Below are positions 22,770 through 31,373 of a stretch of DNA of 53,690 bases, piece after piece (the first letter of the stretch is position 1; each line of letters starts with the position of its first letter). The stretch is from an uncultured Mycoplasmatota bacterium (GTDB lineage: Bacteria > Bacillota_I > Bacilli_A > RF39 > UBA660), in NCBI GenBank assembly GCA_937944975.1, contig CALEBF010000010.1:1-53690 (forward strand). The letters run 5' to 3'. Made by a program: the position numbers and the translations under genes. Under the pieces are notes generated by a model. It was not told the origin of the DNA. It did not search any database and saw only the letters and a list, made by a program, of their open reading frames with translations.

Positions 22770-23810
22770 CTATTTTGTTAAGTTTTTAACCTTTTGAAAA
22801 TTTTTCTTAGAAGTTTTTCCATTTTTGTAATATTGCCTTAAAAAATTGATTTTATCTAAATTATTATCAAAAATTAAATCGCTGAATTCTAAGGCTTCTT
22901 CTAAGTCTATTTTTTCGTATTCTTGTATGTTCTCAAGTGTGATAGGAGTTGGTTTTTTCTTTTTTCCAAACTTCAAAAAGGTAGGTTTTGTTTTATGGTT
23001 ATTTGATATTCTAGTATCTAAAAATTCTTGATTAACAGATTTCTTTTGAATATATAACATCATTTTTGTAAAAACATTAATATTATTTTGCCATATAATA
23101 GGATTTAACGTTCCATTTGGAAAGCGAAATTCAATTGTATTATCCTTTTGATAAATTTTATAATTGTTTGAAAATGATATTAAATTGACACTCTGTGCTC
23201 TTTTTGGTGCCACAAGCTCTGCAAAGTTAGGTATTTCTTCGCCTTTGTTCATTTGTAAAACAGATTCCCAATGGTCTCTCATGGGTTTTGCATACCATAA
23301 TCTATTTTTTGCATTAAAATATTCACCATATCCAAAGCGATATAATAAATTTTCATAAGCAGTTAATAATTTTACAAACGAATAACAATCGTCATAATTT
23401 TGAAATAAATGAGCACCTATATGAACATGTCCTCCAGATAAAGATGATTCTACTCCATATATAGAGATCATTTCACATACGTCTTTTAATATTCTCCAGT
23501 ATTGCTCTTCATCTATTAAAATATCAGAAATAACTTCTAATCCATCATTTGACATTTCTTCTTTTAATTTCCAATTGCTAGAATATTCTTCCAATTCTTT
23601 TTTGAGTTGTGGATATATATTCGTTCGATAACGGCATCCAAATTCTATTTCTACACCGAATGTAACTTTTTGTGGAAGATTTAATTTCGGTCTTAGTTCT
23701 AATTGATAATTTTTTAATAAATGTAATAAGCGTCTGATTTCTTTTGATGATAATTCTGATAATCTTGTATTTTCACTAGGATCTATATATTGAAATATCT
23801 CGGTTTTCAT
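22770..23810 (-). CDS. amidoligase-family enzyme
   Basis: A 346-residue protein of the Amidoligase_2 type, a glutamine-synthetase-like fold that joins a carboxyl group to an amine using ATP. Characteristic stretches are VTFGVEIEFGCR (near 49), SLSGGHVHIGAHLF (near 128), and NTIEFRFPNGTLNP (near 245). Known relatives were predicted to make peptide-like tags or modify proteins or cell-wall peptides; the substrate here is unknown. The start at 23810 is set by AGGGGGG before it and by the promoter at 23841-23869, which excludes a longer reading frame. It is followed by the kinase-like gene. Neighbouring decayed sequence suggests an accessory island. Confidence 0.8.
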   Translation of the reverse strand: MKTEIFQYIDPSENTRLSELSSKEIRRLLHLLKNYQLELRPKLNLPQKVTFGVEIEFGCRYRTNIYPQLKKELEEYSSNWKLKEEMSNDGLEVISDILIDEEQYWRILKDVCEMISIYGVESSLSGGHVHIGAHLFQNYDDCYSFVKLLTAYENLLYRFGYGEYFNAKNRLWYAKPMRDHWESVLQMNKGEEIPNFAELVAPKRAQSVNLISFSNNYKIYQKDNTIEFRFPNGTLNPIIWQNNINVFTKMMLYIQKKSVNQEFLDTRISNNHKTKPTFLKFGKKKKPTPITLENIQEYEKIDLEEALEFSDLIFDNNLDKINFLRQYYKNGKTSKKNFQKVKNLTK

Positions 23811-23840
23811 TTTATTTTCCCCCCTTTTTTTCAGGAAAAT

Positions 23841-23869
23841 ATCATACCACAAAATGCATAAATTACCAA
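23841..23869 (-). promoter_or_regulatory. promoter of the amidoligase-kinase pair
   Basis: On the minus strand TTGGTA (23864-23869), 17 bases, TATGAT (23841-23846), the latter with a TG extension (TGGTATGAT). Confidence 0.65.
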
Positions 23870-23916
23870 ATTGTTTCGTAATACTTGATTTTTTTATGAA
23901 CAATTCTATTCTATTG

Positions 23917-24211
23917 TATAATCTAAATTGAAAGAGGAATACAGCTGAGAAAAAGTGTTAAAAATATTTAATTGACGATAACAGTGATTATCGACTTACT
24001 AGGATAGAAGATAATACGGTATTAAGAATGACAAAGGAAGATTTTGTTTGCTATGTATGGATGTCACTCGAAAGTAGCAAAATTAAAGATAGATAATACA
24101 AATAAAAAACGTCTCGTTTTAGAAAAAAATATAAAAAATAATTGCGATAGTTCAATAATGATAGCGAAAAAGTTAGAGTGTGGAAAAACAAATAGAAGGG
24201 TTCAAAGATAA
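23917..24211 (+). pseudogene. possible decayed gene
   Basis: A TATAAT (23917-23922) and AAAGAGGAAT are followed by a stop-free stretch of about 40 codons ending at a TAA near 24100 and by an overlapping frame of 52 codons at 24053-24211 that ends KKLECGKTNRRVQR. The two frames overlap in a way that a single frameshift would join. The product is not recognised; the tail is faintly like a helix-turn-helix protein. No intact gene is present. Confidence 0.3.
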
Positions 24212-24301
24212 AAATACATATTTGACTTTACATAAAAATTGATTATGGCTTTTACAATAGATAGACTTTTATTTAGTCGTAAAAAGGCAGTGACGGTGCA
24301 A

Positions 24302-24333
24302 AAGGAAACAAATGGATGTTTCCTTGTTTTCTT
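24302..24333 (+). terminator. hairpin before uvrB, possible terminator
   Basis: AAGGAAACA and TGTTTCCTT form a nine-base perfect stem around AATGGA, followed by GTTTTCTTG, which is only moderately T-rich. It may end the transcript of the decayed gene. Confidence 0.45.
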
Positions 24334-24471
24334 GTCAAATAAATGTTAGAATAGGGTATCAAGGATTAAATATTATAGATAATTTGTATCAGTGTTTTTC
24401 TATTAAAATGGAAAAAGAGCAATTATAAAAAAAGTTTGTGATATATCGTGCTTGCAGAAAGGAGACATATT

Positions 24472-26421
24472 ATGTTTGAATTAGTGTCAAAATATGAACC
24501 AAGTGGGGACCAACCACAGGCAATTCAGAAGTTAGTGTCCGGAATACAAGAAGGTGAAAAACACCAAGTATTATTAGGAGCTACAGGTACTGGAAAAACT
24601 TTTACGATTGCAAATGTCATAAAAGAGGTTAATAAGCCTACATTGGTACTTGCACACAATAAAACATTAGCAGGACAACTATATGGTGAATTAAAAGAGT
24701 TATTTCCAAATAACCACGTGGAATATTTTGTCTCTTATTACGATTATTATCAACCAGAGGCTTATGTAGCAAAGACAGATACCTATATTGAAAAAGATGC
24801 ATCTATCAATGATGAGATAGATGAATTACGACACTCTGCAACCGCATCGCTATTGAATTATAAAGATGTGATCGTAGTAGCATCTGTATCTTGTATCTAT
24901 GGAATTGGAGAAATTGAAGAATATAAAAAGAAGATGTTAACGATTCATAAAGGTGATATTGTAGAACGAGATCAGATTATAGAAAAATTAATCGATATGT
25001 TATATGAACGAAATAATATGGATTTAAAAAGAGGGACTTTCCGTGTTCGTGGAGATGTGTTAGAAGTAATTCCTGTCAGTCAACATGGAAAGGGAATTCG
25101 TATTGAATTCTTCGGAGACGAGGTAGATCGTATTGTCGAGTTTGATACACTCACAGGAGTTATCAATGTCGAGAAAAATTCTGTTAGTTTATTCCCAGCT
25201 AGTCACTTCGTAACGAGCGAAGATAAATTAAAACTAGCTGTTGCAAATATAAAAAAAGAGCTAGAGGAACAATTAGAGAAGTTTAAAGCTGAAAATAAAT
25301 TGCTCGAATACCAGAGATTGATGGAGAGAACGAATTACGACATGGAAATGTTGTTAGAGACGGGATTCTGTCGGGGGGTAGAAAATTATTCTCGTCCTCT
25401 CGCTCTTAAAGAACCAGGGGCAACACCGACGACGTTGATCGATTTCTTTGGAGATGACTATTTATTAGTAGTAGATGAGTCACACGTAACATTACCACAG
25501 GTAAGAGGAATGTTTAATGGCGATCGTGCACGAAAAGAAGTATTAGTAAATTATGGCTTTCGTTTGCCTAGTGCACTAGATAACCGTCCATTACGATTTG
25601 AAGAATTTGAAAAAAAAGTTTCGCAGGCAATTTACGTATCTGCAACACCTGGAGATTACGAGTTAGAACATGCACACGGACATGTTGTCGAGCAGATTAT
25701 TCGACCAACAGGACTTTTAGATCCAACGATTGATGTAAAACCAACACAAGGACAAATTGATGACTTGATCTCAGAAATCAATCAGCGCATTCGCAAAAAT
25801 GAACGTACTTTAGTTACGACTTTAACTATACGTATGGCAGAAGAATTGACGAAATATTTGAAACAAGTAGATATTAAAGTTGCTTATTTACATAGCGAAA
25901 TTAAAACTCTAGAGAGAATGAGGATTATTCGAGATTTACGTATTGGAAAATATGATGTAGTTGTAGGAATTAACTTGCTTAGAGAGGGAATCGATATTCC
26001 GGAAGTTAGTTTAATAGCAATTCTAGATGCTGATAAGCCGGGATTCTTAAGAAGCGATCGAAGTTTAATTCAAACGATTGGACGTGCTGCTCGTAATGCA
26101 GAGGGACATGTCATCATGTATGCAGATCATATTAGCGATGCTATGAAAAAGGCAATCGACGAAACGAAGAGAAGAAGAAGTATTCAAGAACAATATAATA
26201 GGGAACATGGTATTATACCTAAAACGATAGTAAAAGAGATTCGTGAATTGATCACGAATAATTTAGAAGTAGAAGAAAAAGCGCCAGAAAAGATGAGCAA
26301 GAAAGAAAAACAAAGTTTGATGATTTCCATCGAAGCAGAAATGAAAGAGGCCGCAAAAAATTTGGATTTCGAACGTGCTATGGAATTACGAGATGCTTTA
26401 TTTGAATTAAAAGGTGAATGA
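24472..26421 (+). CDS. uvrB: excinuclease ABC subunit B
   Basis: Damage-verification helicase of nucleotide excision repair, 649 residues. Walker A is LLGATGTGKTFT (near 40). The beta-hairpin region shows FVSYYDYYQPEAY (near 90-102), the DEAD-type motif is VVDESHVT, and helicase motifs V and VI read VVGINLLREGIDIPEVSL and QTIGRAARN. The UVR motif that contacts UvrC closes the protein (NLDFERAMELRDALFEL). AAAGGAGA lies six bases before the ATG at 24472; an earlier GTG would overlap it. uvrA is not next to it, unlike in Bacillus. It overlaps the radical SAM gene by four bases. Confidence 0.97.
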   Translation: MFELVSKYEPSGDQPQAIQKLVSGIQEGEKHQVLLGATGTGKTFTIANVIKEVNKPTLVLAHNKTLAGQLYGELKELFPNNHVEYFVSYYDYYQPEAYVAKTDTYIEKDASINDEIDELRHSATASLLNYKDVIVVASVSCIYGIGEIEEYKKKMLTIHKGDIVERDQIIEKLIDMLYERNNMDLKRGTFRVRGDVLEVIPVSQHGKGIRIEFFGDEVDRIVEFDTLTGVINVEKNSVSLFPASHFVTSEDKLKLAVANIKKELEEQLEKFKAENKLLEYQRLMERTNYDMEMLLETGFCRGVENYSRPLALKEPGATPTTLIDFFGDDYLLVVDESHVTLPQVRGMFNGDRARKEVLVNYGFRLPSALDNRPLRFEEFEKKVSQAIYVSATPGDYELEHAHGHVVEQIIRPTGLLDPTIDVKPTQGQIDDLISEINQRIRKNERTLVTTLTIRMAEELTKYLKQVDIKVAYLHSEIKTLERMRIIRDLRIGKYDVVVGINLLREGIDIPEVSLIAILDADKPGFLRSDRSLIQTIGRAARNAEGHVIMYADHISDAMKKAIDETKRRRSIQEQYNREHGIIPKTIVKEIRELITNNLEVEEKAPEKMSKKEKQSLMISIEAEMKEAAKNLDFERAMELRDALFELKGE

Positions 26422-27296
26422 TGAAAAAATTTAAGAAAGTATATGTGGAAATTACTAATATTTGTAATCGACAGTGTTCGTTTTGTTCGGTTGGTTCAAA
26501 ACCAAAAAGAGAAATGTCATTACAAGAATTTGAACACGTTTTAAAAGAAATTCGATCTGTAACCAATTATATCTACTTACATGTGAAAGGGGAACCACTC
26601 ATTCATTCACAGTTTGAAAGTATTTTAGAGTTATGTGATTCCTATCAGATGAAAGTAAATATTACAACAAATGGTACGTTGTTGAAAAAACAGCTTGCAC
26701 CTTTGATCGAACACGCATGTGTAAGACAGATAAATATTTCATTGCATAGTTTTGAAGATGGAATGAATCAATATATAAGGGATATTTTATTTTCAACAGA
26801 TCAATTGTTGGAGAAATCTTCTACGATTGTGGTCTTTCGGTTTTGGGCTTTATCGAATTATCGCCTGACAGGTGCGAATCATAATATAGTAGATATGATC
26901 ATGAAGCACTATCAATTAAGCGATGAAATTTATCAGAAAATTTTAAATGAAAAGAATATTCGATTAGGTGAAAAACTATATTTAAATAAAGCTTCTTTAT
27001 TTGAGTGGCCAACTTCACAGAGTGCATATGTTGGAACTAGAGGTTTTTGTCATGCTTTGACACGACATATTGGTGTATTGTCAGATGGAACTGTGATACC
27101 GTGTTGTTTAGATGGTGATGGTATCATATCATTAGGTAATATTTTTGAAAAACATATCGAAGAAATTTTATCGAGTGACAAATGTAGAACATTTGTAAAG
27201 TCATTAAAAGATGGAAAGATCATTGAGCCACTCTGTCAACGGTGTTCTTTTAGATTACGATTTTCAAAAGAGAAAAATACGGAGATGGCAAAATAG
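26418..27296 (+). CDS. radical SAM protein with SPASM-like C-terminus
   Basis: A 292-residue radical SAM enzyme. The cluster motif CNRQCSFC is at residues 16-23 in a VEITNICNRQC context. The barrel contains VKGEPLIHSQFESIL and INISLHSFEDG. The C-terminal part has Cys in GFCHALTRHIGVLSDGT, PCCLDGDG and LCQRCSFR, the pattern of an auxiliary cluster domain as in small SPASM/twitch proteins. Substrate unknown. Two adjacent ATGs (26418, 26421) follow AAAAGGTGA. It overlaps uvrB, so translation is coupled, though no repair role is known for this family. Confidence 0.85.
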   Translation: MMKKFKKVYVEITNICNRQCSFCSVGSKPKREMSLQEFEHVLKEIRSVTNYIYLHVKGEPLIHSQFESILELCDSYQMKVNITTNGTLLKKQLAPLIEHACVRQINISLHSFEDGMNQYIRDILFSTDQLLEKSSTIVVFRFWALSNYRLTGANHNIVDMIMKHYQLSDEIYQKILNEKNIRLGEKLYLNKASLFEWPTSQSAYVGTRGFCHALTRHIGVLSDGTVIPCCLDGDGIISLGNIFEKHIEEILSSDKCRTFVKSLKDGKIIEPLCQRCSFRLRFSKEKNTEMAK

Positions 27297-27317
27297 TCAT
27301 CCAGAGATATTTTTTCA

Positions 27318-27326
27318 TGATATAAT
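27318..27326 (+). promoter_or_regulatory. promoter for the membrane protein-lgt-trxB unit (extended -10)
   Basis: TGATATAAT gives a perfect -10 with TG extension, 18 bases before the start codon; no clear -35. Confidence 0.55.
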
Positions 27327-27344
27327 GAAAATGGAGATGATCAT

Positions 27345-27758
27345 ATGAGTCAAAAAACATATCAGACAATATCAAAAATATTAGATTGGCTTGTTTATAT
27401 GCTAGGATATACACTTGTTTTAATTGCGGTATCTGTATTATTTAAAAAGACAGTCTATGTGGATAACGCTTTGTTTGGATTATGGGGATTTATTGCAGTC
27501 ATTATTATTTATATATTAAACAAAACGATCAAACCTTTGATTGTTTGGTTAACACTTCCTCTAACAGGATTAACACTTGGTTTATTTTATCCATTTATTA
27601 ATGTTTTTATTTTAAAAATAGTAGAATTCATTCTCGATGGTCATTTTGCAATTCATGGTATTTGGATGGCATTTATCGTTGCTATTTTTATATCTGTAAT
27701 GAATGGATTAATGGATACCCTTATAATTGAACCGTTAATTAGGAGGATGAAAGCATGA
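27345..27758 (+). CDS. small four-helix membrane protein, YvlD/phage-holin-4-like
   Basis: A 137-residue membrane protein with about four hydrophobic segments (near 15-35, 45-62, 66-100 and 105-128). The segment pattern and KTIKPLIVWLTLPLTGLTLG match the widespread YvlD family (DUF with phage-holin-like topology), which is not a phage gene. In Bacillus yvlD is in the same broad neighbourhood as uvrB and lgt. GGAGATG precedes the start. It overlaps lgt by four bases. Function unknown. Confidence 0.78.
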   Translation: MSQKTYQTISKILDWLVYMLGYTLVLIAVSVLFKKTVYVDNALFGLWGFIAVIIIYILNKTIKPLIVWLTLPLTGLTLGLFYPFINVFILKIVEFILDGHFAIHGIWMAFIVAIFISVMNGLMDTLIIEPLIRRMKA

Positions 27759-28564
27759 ATCCAATTCTATTAGATTTAGGTTTTATAAAAATCTATTGGT
27801 ATTCTTTCTTTATTTTTATCGCTCTATTAGTAGGAATTGAATTATGTTTACACGAAGCAAAAAAGCACAATATTTCAAAAGATTATTTGATTAATATGTT
27901 TTTTTGGATGTTTCCGATTGTACTAATTGGAGCACGATTATATTTTGTATTATTTCATTTAGATTATTATAGTCAAAATCCTGTTGAAATTTTTTATGTA
28001 TGGGAAGGTGGATTGGCGATACACGGGGGAATGATCGCTGGATTCATCTGGCTTGTGTATTATTCTCGAAAGCATAATGTTCCAATCATAAAAGAAATGG
28101 ATATGATTGCCGTTAGTTTGTTGTTGGGACAAGCGATCGGACGCTGGGGAAATTTTATGAATCAAGAAGCATATGGACCAGCAACTACTCTAAGTTTTTT
28201 ACAAGATTTGCATTTACCTCAATTTATCATCGATGGTATGAACATTGATGGCGTATATTATCAACCTACATTTTTATATGAGTCTGTGTGGTGTTTTTTA
28301 GGCTTTATTATTATATTATGTATTAGAAAATGCAAGAAAATAAATGTTGGAACATTAAGTTCTTTTTATCTCATATGGTATGGAAGTGAACGTTTTATAG
28401 TAGAAGGACTAAGAATGGATAGTTTAATGTTCTTTGGACTCCGCCAAGCACAAATTGTATCCATTATCTTTATATTGTTAGGCATTTGCCTTTATGTGTA
28501 TACTCACACGAAAATGAGAATAAAATACTATGAAAGTGAGGATAAAAATGGAAAAAAAGTATGA
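27755..28564 (+). CDS. lgt: prolipoprotein diacylglyceryl transferase
   Basis: Membrane enzyme that transfers diacylglycerol from phosphatidylglycerol to the lipobox cysteine of prolipoproteins, the first step in lipoprotein maturation. The 269 residues have seven membrane helices. Lgt marks are WEGGLAIHGGMIAGF (near 86), the signature GRWGNFMNQEAYG (near 128), and YGSERFIVEGLRMDS (near 208) with the essential arginines. AGGAGG precedes the start. It overlaps trxB by 17 bases. YidC in this window would be among its substrates. Confidence 0.96.
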   Translation: MNPILLDLGFIKIYWYSFFIFIALLVGIELCLHEAKKHNISKDYLINMFFWMFPIVLIGARLYFVLFHLDYYSQNPVEIFYVWEGGLAIHGGMIAGFIWLVYYSRKHNVPIIKEMDMIAVSLLLGQAIGRWGNFMNQEAYGPATTLSFLQDLHLPQFIIDGMNIDGVYYQPTFLYESVWCFLGFIIILCIRKCKKINVGTLSSFYLIWYGSERFIVEGLRMDSLMFFGLRQAQIVSIIFILLGICLYVYTHTKMRIKYYESEDKNGKKV

Positions 28565-29462
28565 TTGTATAGTAATCGGAGCTGGAGTATCTGGAATGAC
28601 TGCAGCAATCTATTTAAAACGAGCCGGATTAGATGTGTTATTATTGGAAAAGAGTGCCCCTGGAGGACAGATTAATCAAACATCGAAAATCGAAAATTAT
28701 CCAGGATTTCTTTCAGTTGACGGACCAACATTAGCAATGAATATGTTTGAACAAGTTCAGAATCTGTATATCTCTTATCAATATGGAAATGTAGAAAAAA
28801 TAAGAAATAGAGAGAAACTAAAAGAAGTAATAACAGATCAAGATACATATTTAACAAAAGCTTTAATTATTGCAACAGGAAGAATTCCTAATAAGTTAAA
28901 TTTAGAGGAAGAAAATCAGTTTATCAATCGAGGAATTTCATGGTGTGCGTTATGCGATGGCTCTTTTTATAAAAATAAAGTTGTCGGAGTAATTGGTAGT
29001 GGAAATAGCGCACTGGAAGAAGCATTATATTTATCTGAGATTTGCTCTAAAGTTATCATGATGAATCGAAAAGATAGATATAAAGGGTCTGCAATGCTGT
29101 TGGAAGAATTGAAAAAGAAGGATAATGTAGAATTTATATATCATTGTGTTATCCAAAAATTAAACGAAAAAGATGGCCATTTAGGAAGTATTACAGTAAA
29201 ACAAGCTGAGAGTATTAAAGAAATTGAAATGGAAGGATTGTTCGAATATATAGGATATCATCCAGATACTGAATTTTTACATGACTTTCATATAACATCT
29301 TCTGATGGATATATCATAGTGGATCAAAATATGAAAACAAACGTAAATGGAATTTATGCTTGTGGAGATGTCATTCAAAAAGATGTCTATCAGATTGCGA
29401 CGGCAATTGGAGAAGGTGCGATTGCAGCAACACAAGTGCAAAAAGATTTGAGCATACAATAA
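28548..29462 (+). CDS. trxB: thioredoxin reductase
   Basis: FAD/NADPH-dependent disulphide reductase, 304 residues. The FAD site is VIGAGVSGMTAAIYLKRAG, the redox pair is in WCALCDGSFY (Cys near 133 and 136; CATC in most species), and the NADPH site reads VGVIGSGNSALEEALYL. The C-terminal FAD contact is GIYACGDVIQK. GTGAGGAT precedes ATG at 28548, inside the end of lgt. Neighbouring trxB and lgt are common in Bacilli. No thioredoxin gene lies here. It could serve another small thiol partner. Confidence 0.92.
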   Translation: MEKKYDCIVIGAGVSGMTAAIYLKRAGLDVLLLEKSAPGGQINQTSKIENYPGFLSVDGPTLAMNMFEQVQNLYISYQYGNVEKIRNREKLKEVITDQDTYLTKALIIATGRIPNKLNLEEENQFINRGISWCALCDGSFYKNKVVGVIGSGNSALEEALYLSEICSKVIMMNRKDRYKGSAMLLEELKKKDNVEFIYHCVIQKLNEKDGHLGSITVKQAESIKEIEMEGLFEYIGYHPDTEFLHDFHITSSDGYIIVDQNMKTNVNGIYACGDVIQKDVYQIATAIGEGAIAATQVQKDLSIQ

Positions 29463-29486
29463 AAGAGCAAAGAAATTGCTCTTTTT
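29461..29486. terminator. trxB terminator, usable from both sides
   Basis: AAAAGAGCAA and TTGCTCTTTT form a perfect 10-bp stem with AGAAA loop; the T tract serves trxB and the A tract serves the convergent gene. Confidence 0.8.
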
Positions 29487-30288
29487 AATTGTAATTATAG
29501 CAGTTTAGTTCAGAACTATTATCAAGACCTGATATTTTATATCCTAGTATATCTGCCAATTGATCAAAAGAATAGTAGATAGAGAATTTCTGATTGATAT
29601 AAGTATAAGTAAAGGAATCAATATTTTCTTCTAGTCTATCGATATAAGAATTTTTTTGTTCTTTCCATTGTGTTAGATCAATTGCTTTTTCTGTATCATT
29701 TTTATCAAAGATGGCAGTCTCCTCAGTTAAACTGTTAATAAATTGATTGACAACTTCTTCGGCAAATGCCGATTTGTTTTTATTTAAACGGTCCATCATA
29801 GATTGTGTCTTGATGACACTATTACTTGTAGTGTCTACAAATAGTTGAATATAGCGATCTTCATGATTCGTCAGATGATAGAATACAGTAATAGTAAGTA
29901 GATTATCTTCGATCGTTGAAGTTGCTGTACGTTTTACTTCGATACTATTTTTTTCATCCATCGTTTTTGCATTGGATAATTCTGTTGTAATTTCTAATTC
30001 TGTCAGTGAAATTTCTCTTTGAAATTGAGTTGTCTCTTCCTTTGATAGCCCATTTAGGTGGATGATATCTTTGCGGTATGATTTGATATATGGATATACA
30101 TCATCGTTTTGAAATTGCTCTTTTGTCATGGTTTCTATGCTTACATAGTCATTTAAACTCTTTTCTTCCATATCAGGAATCTTTTTTTTCGCTTTATTCG
30201 TTGGATAACATAGATAGCAAATACATAAAATAACAATCAATAGAATAAGAAAGATCGTTGCTATCTGTTGCGCTCTGGTTAGTTTCAT
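29485..30288 (-). CDS. uncharacterised exported membrane-anchored protein
   Basis: A 267-residue protein with a short basic N-terminus (MKLTRAQQ), one membrane helix (about 9-27, ending CICYLCYP) and a large hydrophilic outside part of Lys, Glu and Thr-rich sequence. Charged repeats such as TKEQFQNDD and DRLEENIDSFTYTYINQ suggest mixed helices and strands. It ends in a Cys/Asn/Tyr tail (ELNCYNYN). The ATG at 30288 is chosen because the promoter lies at 30305-30333, only ten bases from the expected transcript start; longer versions would begin inside the promoter. It is the only minus-strand gene between 24 and 43 kb. Function unknown. Confidence 0.68.
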   Translation of the reverse strand: MKLTRAQQIATIFLILLIVILCICYLCYPTNKAKKKIPDMEEKSLNDYVSIETMTKEQFQNDDVYPYIKSYRKDIIHLNGLSKEETTQFQREISLTELEITTELSNAKTMDEKNSIEVKRTATSTIEDNLLTITVFYHLTNHEDRYIQLFVDTTSNSVIKTQSMMDRLNKNKSAFAEEVVNQFINSLTEETAIFDKNDTEKAIDLTQWKEQKNSYIDRLEENIDSFTYTYINQKFSIYYSFDQLADILGYKISGLDNSSELNCYNYN

Positions 30289-30304
30289 TATTATCACCGG
30301 TGTC

Positions 30305-30333
30305 ATTATAACATTTTTTGATAACATTGACAA
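30305..30333 (-). promoter_or_regulatory. promoter of the 29485-30288 gene
   Basis: On the minus strand TTGTCA (30328-30333), 17 bases, TATAAT (30305-30310). The leader is about ten bases. Confidence 0.75.
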
Positions 30334-30419
30334 TCCGATAAGCGTTAATACAGTGTTGATCAAATGCACATTTTTGTGCTTATTTCCATATTTTATAGTA
30401 TAATGAAAGTGGTGGTTAT

Positions 30420-31364
30420 ATGAAAAAGAAAGTAGTTATCTTAGGTGGCGGAACAGGGTTATCGACATTATTACGTGGATTAAAGCAATTTCCACTTGAA
30501 ATTACTGCTGTTGTATCAGTTTGTGACGATGGAGGAAGCACGGGAAAATTGCGTGAAGAATTTAATATGCCTGCAGTCGGTGACTTGAGAAGAGTTCTCA
30601 TTGCGCTATCTGAAACAGAACCCTTATTTGAACAATTATTTAATTATAGATTTCATGCATCAAGTGGTGTAGATGGACATACAGTAGGAAATTTATTTTT
30701 AACAGCTTTAGCAAATATAACAGGAAATATGTCTGACGGAATTGAAACTTTAAGTAAAGTATTTAATTTAAAGGGAAAGGTACTGCCTTTGACAGAAGAC
30801 AATGTTACTTTAGTTGCTAAAATGGAAGATGGCACAGTCGTTCAAGGTGAACACAATATTACTGAATGTAATAAAGTAATTGATAAAGTATACTATAAAG
30901 AAAATCCAGTTGTTTCTCCTAAAGTTATCAAAGCGATTCACGAGGCGGATTTGGTGCTACTTAGTATGGGAAGCTTATATACAAGTATTATTCCAAATTT
31001 AATTTGTGATGATGTGATTCGTGCGATAGATGAAAGTGACACCAAAATTATGTATGTTTCAAATATGATGACACAACCGGGAGAAACAGATCACTTCAAA
31101 GTTTCCGATCACGTGCGAGCATTAAATGAGTACTTAGGAAAGCACAAGATTGATGTTGTAATTGCAAATCATGGATCTATTACTCGAGAGTTAATCAACA
31201 AGTATAGTGTTTTGGAACAAAAGGATCCCGTTTTATTAGATCCTGAAAATATGAAAGACTTAAATGTTACAGTTATCGAAGATGATTTTGTGACGGTAGA
31301 AGACGAGATGATTCGTCACAATGTAACAAAGTTGGCGTTTCATATTTTCTCATATTTATTATAA
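30420..31364 (+). CDS. yvcK: gluconeogenesis-factor family protein YvcK/GlmR
   Basis: UDP-GlcNAc-binding regulator that steers carbon into wall precursors in Bacillus and is needed for growth on some carbon sources. The 314 residues begin with VVILGGGTGLSTLLRGL, then VSVCDDGGSTGKLRE, GDLRRVL, GVDGHTVGNLFL, and NMMTQPGETDHF, all diagnostic. It has the full CofD-like fold. TATAAT at 30399-30404 is the probable -10. In Bacillus the order is yvcJ(rapZ)-yvcK-whiA; here rapZ is not present before it. whiA follows ten bases later. Confidence 0.94.
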   Translation: MKKKVVILGGGTGLSTLLRGLKQFPLEITAVVSVCDDGGSTGKLREEFNMPAVGDLRRVLIALSETEPLFEQLFNYRFHASSGVDGHTVGNLFLTALANITGNMSDGIETLSKVFNLKGKVLPLTEDNVTLVAKMEDGTVVQGEHNITECNKVIDKVYYKENPVVSPKVIKAIHEADLVLLSMGSLYTSIIPNLICDDVIRAIDESDTKIMYVSNMMTQPGETDHFKVSDHVRALNEYLGKHKIDVVIANHGSITRELINKYSVLEQKDPVLLDPENMKDLNVTVIEDDFVTVEDEMIRHNVTKLAFHIFSYLL

Positions 31365-31373
31365 GAGGTTATT

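Larger units (their letters stand above)
23811..24471. other. 661-base gap between the amidoligase gene and uvrB
   Basis: The left 60 bases hold the minus-strand amidoligase promoter. From 23917 a plus-strand -10 (TATAAT) and AGAGGAA are followed only by short broken reading frames (see the separate entry). A hairpin lies at 24302-24325. No tRNA-like fold, no intact gene and no clear uvrB promoter is seen. Confidence 0.6.

Noticed and set aside
23811..23903. Longer amidoligase starting at 23903
   Set aside because: The extra codons cover the promoter at 23841-23869, and the start at 23810 follows a G-rich ribosome binding site.
24053..24211. An intact 52-residue gene on the plus strand
   Set aside because: No suitable ribosome binding site, lysine/asparagine-rich sequence typical of random A-rich DNA, and overlap with another broken frame; listed only as a possible decayed gene.
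24716..24721. CACGTG at 24716 and near 31110 as additional parS sites
   Set aside because: The flanking bases do not match the parS arms (only the central six bases fit), and both are inside coding sequence of uvrB and yvcK.
27345..27758. A phage holin or prophage remnant
   Set aside because: The family is named after holins for its topology only; no phage genes surround it and it is embedded in the lgt operon.
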